DNA from: Pigmentiphaga sp. | GTDB lineage: Bacteria; Pseudomonadota; Gammaproteobacteria; Burkholderiales; Burkholderiaceae_B | Assembly: GCA_023228945.1 (NCBI GenBank) | Contig: JALOAI010000013.1 | Span: forward strand, 94,387 to 158,386 | Direction: 5' to 3' | DNA length: 64,000 nucleotides | Part shown: positions 62,203 to 64,000 of the stretch, in pieces | Numbering within the stretch: position 1 is the first letter of the stretch | Layout of the letters: each line of letters begins with the position of its first letter | Notes under the pieces: model-generated | Told to the model about the DNA's origin: nothing | Databases searched by the model: none | The model's input: only the letters and a program-made list of their open reading frames with translations | Made by a program: the position numbers and the translations under genes

Positions 62203-63621
62203 TCAGGGGGTTTCGGGCCGCGTCGTTTCCAGCCCCGACGGCCTATCCGCTTGCGCCGGCGCGCTGGCCGCCGGTTCCTCGTCCCCGCCATTATCGGGCC
62301 AAGGCGCGGCTGCGTCGGCCGGCAGAGCCTCCACCGTTCGCAAATTGCGCAGCATGACCCGCGTGCGGGTCTCGGTCTGACCGATCCGGCTACTGGCCGA
62401 CTCCAGCGACTTGCGCACCTGGGCCAGGGCATCGCCGAATTTACCGAACTCGGTCTTGACGGCGCGCAGCACCTGCCACACTTCGGCCGAACGCTGTTCG
62501 ATGGCCAGGGTGCGGAAGCCCATTTGCAGGCTGTTGAGCATGGCCGCCAGGGTGCTCGGTCCGGCCACCGTCACGCGCAGCGCCAGCAGGCGGTCGAACA
62601 GGCCGGGGCGGCGCAGCACCTCGGCATACAGGCTTTCGGTCGCCAGGAACATGATGGCGAAGTCGGTGGTGTGCGGCGGCGAAACATATTTGCCGGCGAT
62701 GCGCCGGGCCTCGGTTTCCACGGCGCGCTCCAGGGCTGCGCCAGCGCTGCGCATGGCGTCTTCGTCGGCCCGCTCATGGGCATCGTGCAAGCGTTCGAAA
62801 GCTTCTTTGGGAAACTTGGCGTCGATCGGCAGCCAGACCGGGGCGTCGCCCTGCCGGCCGGGCAGGCGGATGGCGCACTCGACCACTTCGGATTGGCCGG
62901 GGATCGGCCGCACCTGGTAGGCGTATTGATCGGGCGTCATCAGATCTTCGATCAGCCGCGTCAGCTGCACTTCGCCCCAGGTGCCGCGCGCCTTGACGTT
63001 GACCAGCACGCGCTGGAGGTCGCCGACTCCGGCGGCGAGCTGGCGCATGTCGCCCAGGCCGCGATGCACGGCTTCGAGCTGCTGCGATACCAGGCGGAAG
63101 GATTCACCCAGGCGCTGTTCCAGCGTGGCCTGCAGTTTGTCGTCCACCAGCCGGCGCATTTCGTCGAGCTTACCGGCGTTTTCAGCCTGCAGCGCCTGCA
63201 GCCGGGTGTCGAGGGTGTGTCGCAGGTCGTGCAGGCGGCGGTCGTTGGCTTCGCTGAGCTGCTGCCATTGTTGGCCTAAATTGCCGGCAAAGCGTTCGAG
63301 CCCGCGGCCTTGTTCGTCGCGCAGCTGCGCGGCGTCGCGGGCGAGCTGATCGCGCAGGCCATCCTGATGCTGGCGCGATTCGACCCGGAGGGCGGACATG
63401 GTGCGCGCGAGGTCGTCGCGCATTTCGCGCTGGAGGTGGTCGAAGGCGTCGCGCCAGTCGTGGGCCTCGCGGTCTTGATGGGCGGCGAGGAGGTCGAAGC
63501 GATGCCGCCAGTGGCGTGCGCGGGCGGCGGACAGGGCGATGGCGGCGAGCAGCAGCGCCAGCGCAGCCGCCAGGCCGCCAGCCATCCACCATTGCCAGGG
63601 AGACCAGAGAGTGGGATCCAC
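62203..63621 (-). CDS. rmuC: DNA recombination protein RmuC
   Basis: A 472-residue protein. One membrane segment (about 12-33, WWMAGGLAAALALLLAAIAL) is followed by a long coiled coil (40-190) and the RmuC nuclease-like domain: GTWGEVQLTRLIEDLMTPDQY, LPIDAKFPKEAFERL and AGPSTLAAMLNSLQMGFRTL. RmuC limits recombination between inverted repeats. The likely start is GTG at 63621 (VDPTLWSPW), with GAGAA upstream; no ATG comes before the membrane helix. Confidence 0.93.
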   Translation of the reverse strand: MDPTLWSPWQWWMAGGLAAALALLLAAIALSAARARHWRHRFDLLAAHQDREAHDWRDAFDHLQREMRDDLARTMSALRVESRQHQDGLRDQLARDAAQLRDEQGRGLERFAGNLGQQWQQLSEANDRRLHDLRHTLDTRLQALQAENAGKLDEMRRLVDDKLQATLEQRLGESFRLVSQQLEAVHRGLGDMRQLAAGVGDLQRVLVNVKARGTWGEVQLTRLIEDLMTPDQYAYQVRPIPGQSEVVECAIRLPGRQGDAPVWLPIDAKFPKEAFERLHDAHERADEDAMRSAGAALERAVETEARRIAGKYVSPPHTTDFAIMFLATESLYAEVLRRPGLFDRLLALRVTVAGPSTLAAMLNSLQMGFRTLAIEQRSAEVWQVLRAVKTEFGKFGDALAQVRKSLESASSRIGQTETRTRVMLRNLRTVEALPADAAAPWPDNGGDEEPAASAPAQADRPSGLETTRPETP

Positions 63622-63701
63622 GCCAGATTCTCGTTGCTGCGATCGCAGGCATTGTACGTTGGTGAAGAACCCCGGCCTTTCGGCCTGGGCTTCTCCGTCA
63701 C

Positions 63702-63778
63702 CAGCGCCGCCACGTAGTGGCAAGCGTGGGGGTATTTTTTTGCCGCCGGGCCGTCCCCAAGGCAAAAAGCCCCCCTTG
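63702..63778 (+). repeat. Single copy of the dispersed 82-bp hairpin repeat
   Basis: GCAAGCGTGGGGGTATTTTTTTGCC, written here in parts as AAGCGTGGGGG and TTTTTTTGCC...GGCAAAAAGCCCCCC, matches the units at 44878-45055 with small changes. It lies upstream of rmuC in the same orientation as the other copies. Confidence 0.75.
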
Positions 63779-63788
63779 TATGCTTCAG

Positions 63789-63887
63789 TTATGCCCGAGG
63801 TTGGGCATAAGTCGCGATCCTGTATAGCCCGTCCCCCCTTCGAGTCTTGAACTCGTCCCCCAGCATCAGGGCATACAGGATGTCGCG
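63789..63887. repeat. Consecutive inverted repeats near the right edge
   Basis: TTATGCCC / GGGCATAA with a 6-nt loop (63789-63810). Next comes a larger imperfect stem of CGCGATCCTGTAT (63814-63826) with ATACAGGATGTCGCG (63873-63887), holding an inner CGAGT-CTTGA-ACTCG dyad (63841-63855). On the minus strand the same stretch reads as ~37 codons (LTDKRDILYALMLGDEF then KTRRGDGLYRIATYAQPRA) ending at 63789; the family is not recognised. It could be a gene remnant. Confidence 0.4.
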
Positions 63888-64000
63888 TTTGTCGGTGAGC
63901 CCGAACAGTTACCAGAATGGACTTCGGATGTTGCAAGGCAGGGAGATGACGAACGTTACGCGTGAGACGGCGGGGGTTGGCCAGCCGCTGTTTGTCGGAG
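63888..64000. other. Right edge without a supported gene
   Basis: About 110 bp. An ATG at 63946 with AGGCAGGGAG just before it opens a plus-strand frame (MTNVTRETAGVGQPLFVG) to the edge, but 18 residues are too few to judge. Minus-strand frames show no family resemblance. Confidence 0.2.

Overview
This window is GC-rich DNA from a betaproteobacterium, most likely of the family Alcaligenaceae (Bordetella/Achromobacter/Alcaligenes relatives). The evidence is a long RpoD with a Lys/Ala-rich N-terminus, classical ArgA, HslO, PurB, HrpA and RmuC of proteobacterial type, two Bug-type (TctC-like) solute receptors plus a TctA/TctB pair, and dispersed GC-rich intergenic hairpin repeats. Genes are dense, on both strands, and mostly in short operons. 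I see no prophage, plasmid or CRISPR.

Layout. 1-3.2 kb: a MarR-type regulator cut by the left edge, a phytoene-dehydrogenase-like FAD oxidoreductase and an AraC regulator. 3.4-6.1 kb: tandem 25-bp repeats, a sigma70-type promoter and rpoD. 6.2-10.9 kb: a less GC-rich block with tctBA (no tctC beside it) divergent from a two-component system. 10.99-11.32 kb: a tRNA-Ile(CAU) gene interrupted by a group I intron. 11.4-15.4 kb: a metal-type ABC transporter operon (FecCD permease with a frameshift, periplasmic receptor, ATPase, terminal methyltransferase) preceded by an exact NikR-type operator, so nickel or a nickel chelate is the likely substrate. 15.4-26.1 kb: an aromatic-degradation cluster (IclR regulator, FAH-family hydrolase, MhpB-like extradiol dioxygenase, ModA-like protein, Rieske oxygenase alpha and beta, isochorismatase-like protein, SDR dehydrogenase). 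It is interrupted by a flippase-like membrane protein and a protein that joins a degenerate phosphoesterase domain to a GT4 glycosyltransferase. 26.1-31 kb: an unusual repeat/palindrome region, a Bug receptor, a metallo-beta-lactamase-fold hydrolase with divergent LysR, and an Ntn amidase.

31-36 kb: rpsU-yqeY-dnaG (minus strand), without rpoD next to them, and divergent argH. 36-41.2 kb: a Bug receptor, then a Pho-box array and pstSCAB. 41.2-50.5 kb: alpha/beta hydrolase, RDD protein, a degenerate acyl-CoA synthetase, gamma carbonic anhydrase, hslO, a TadE-like protein, cytochromes b561 and c', and purB. 50.9-64 kb: GST, hrpA, argA, ArsR/ArsC-like proteins, an unidentified Cys-containing secreted protein, a DUF4214 protein, yggX, phoU, rpiA and rmuC.

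The strongest points for a second look are the intron-bearing tRNA-Ile(CAU), the NikR-operator operon with its terminal methyltransferase and homopolymer frameshift, the pseudo-phosphoesterase/GT4 fusion with its flippase partner, the pseudo-isochorismatase in the Rieske/extradiol cluster, the split rpsU-dnaG/rpoD unit, and the tandem and dispersed structured repeats.
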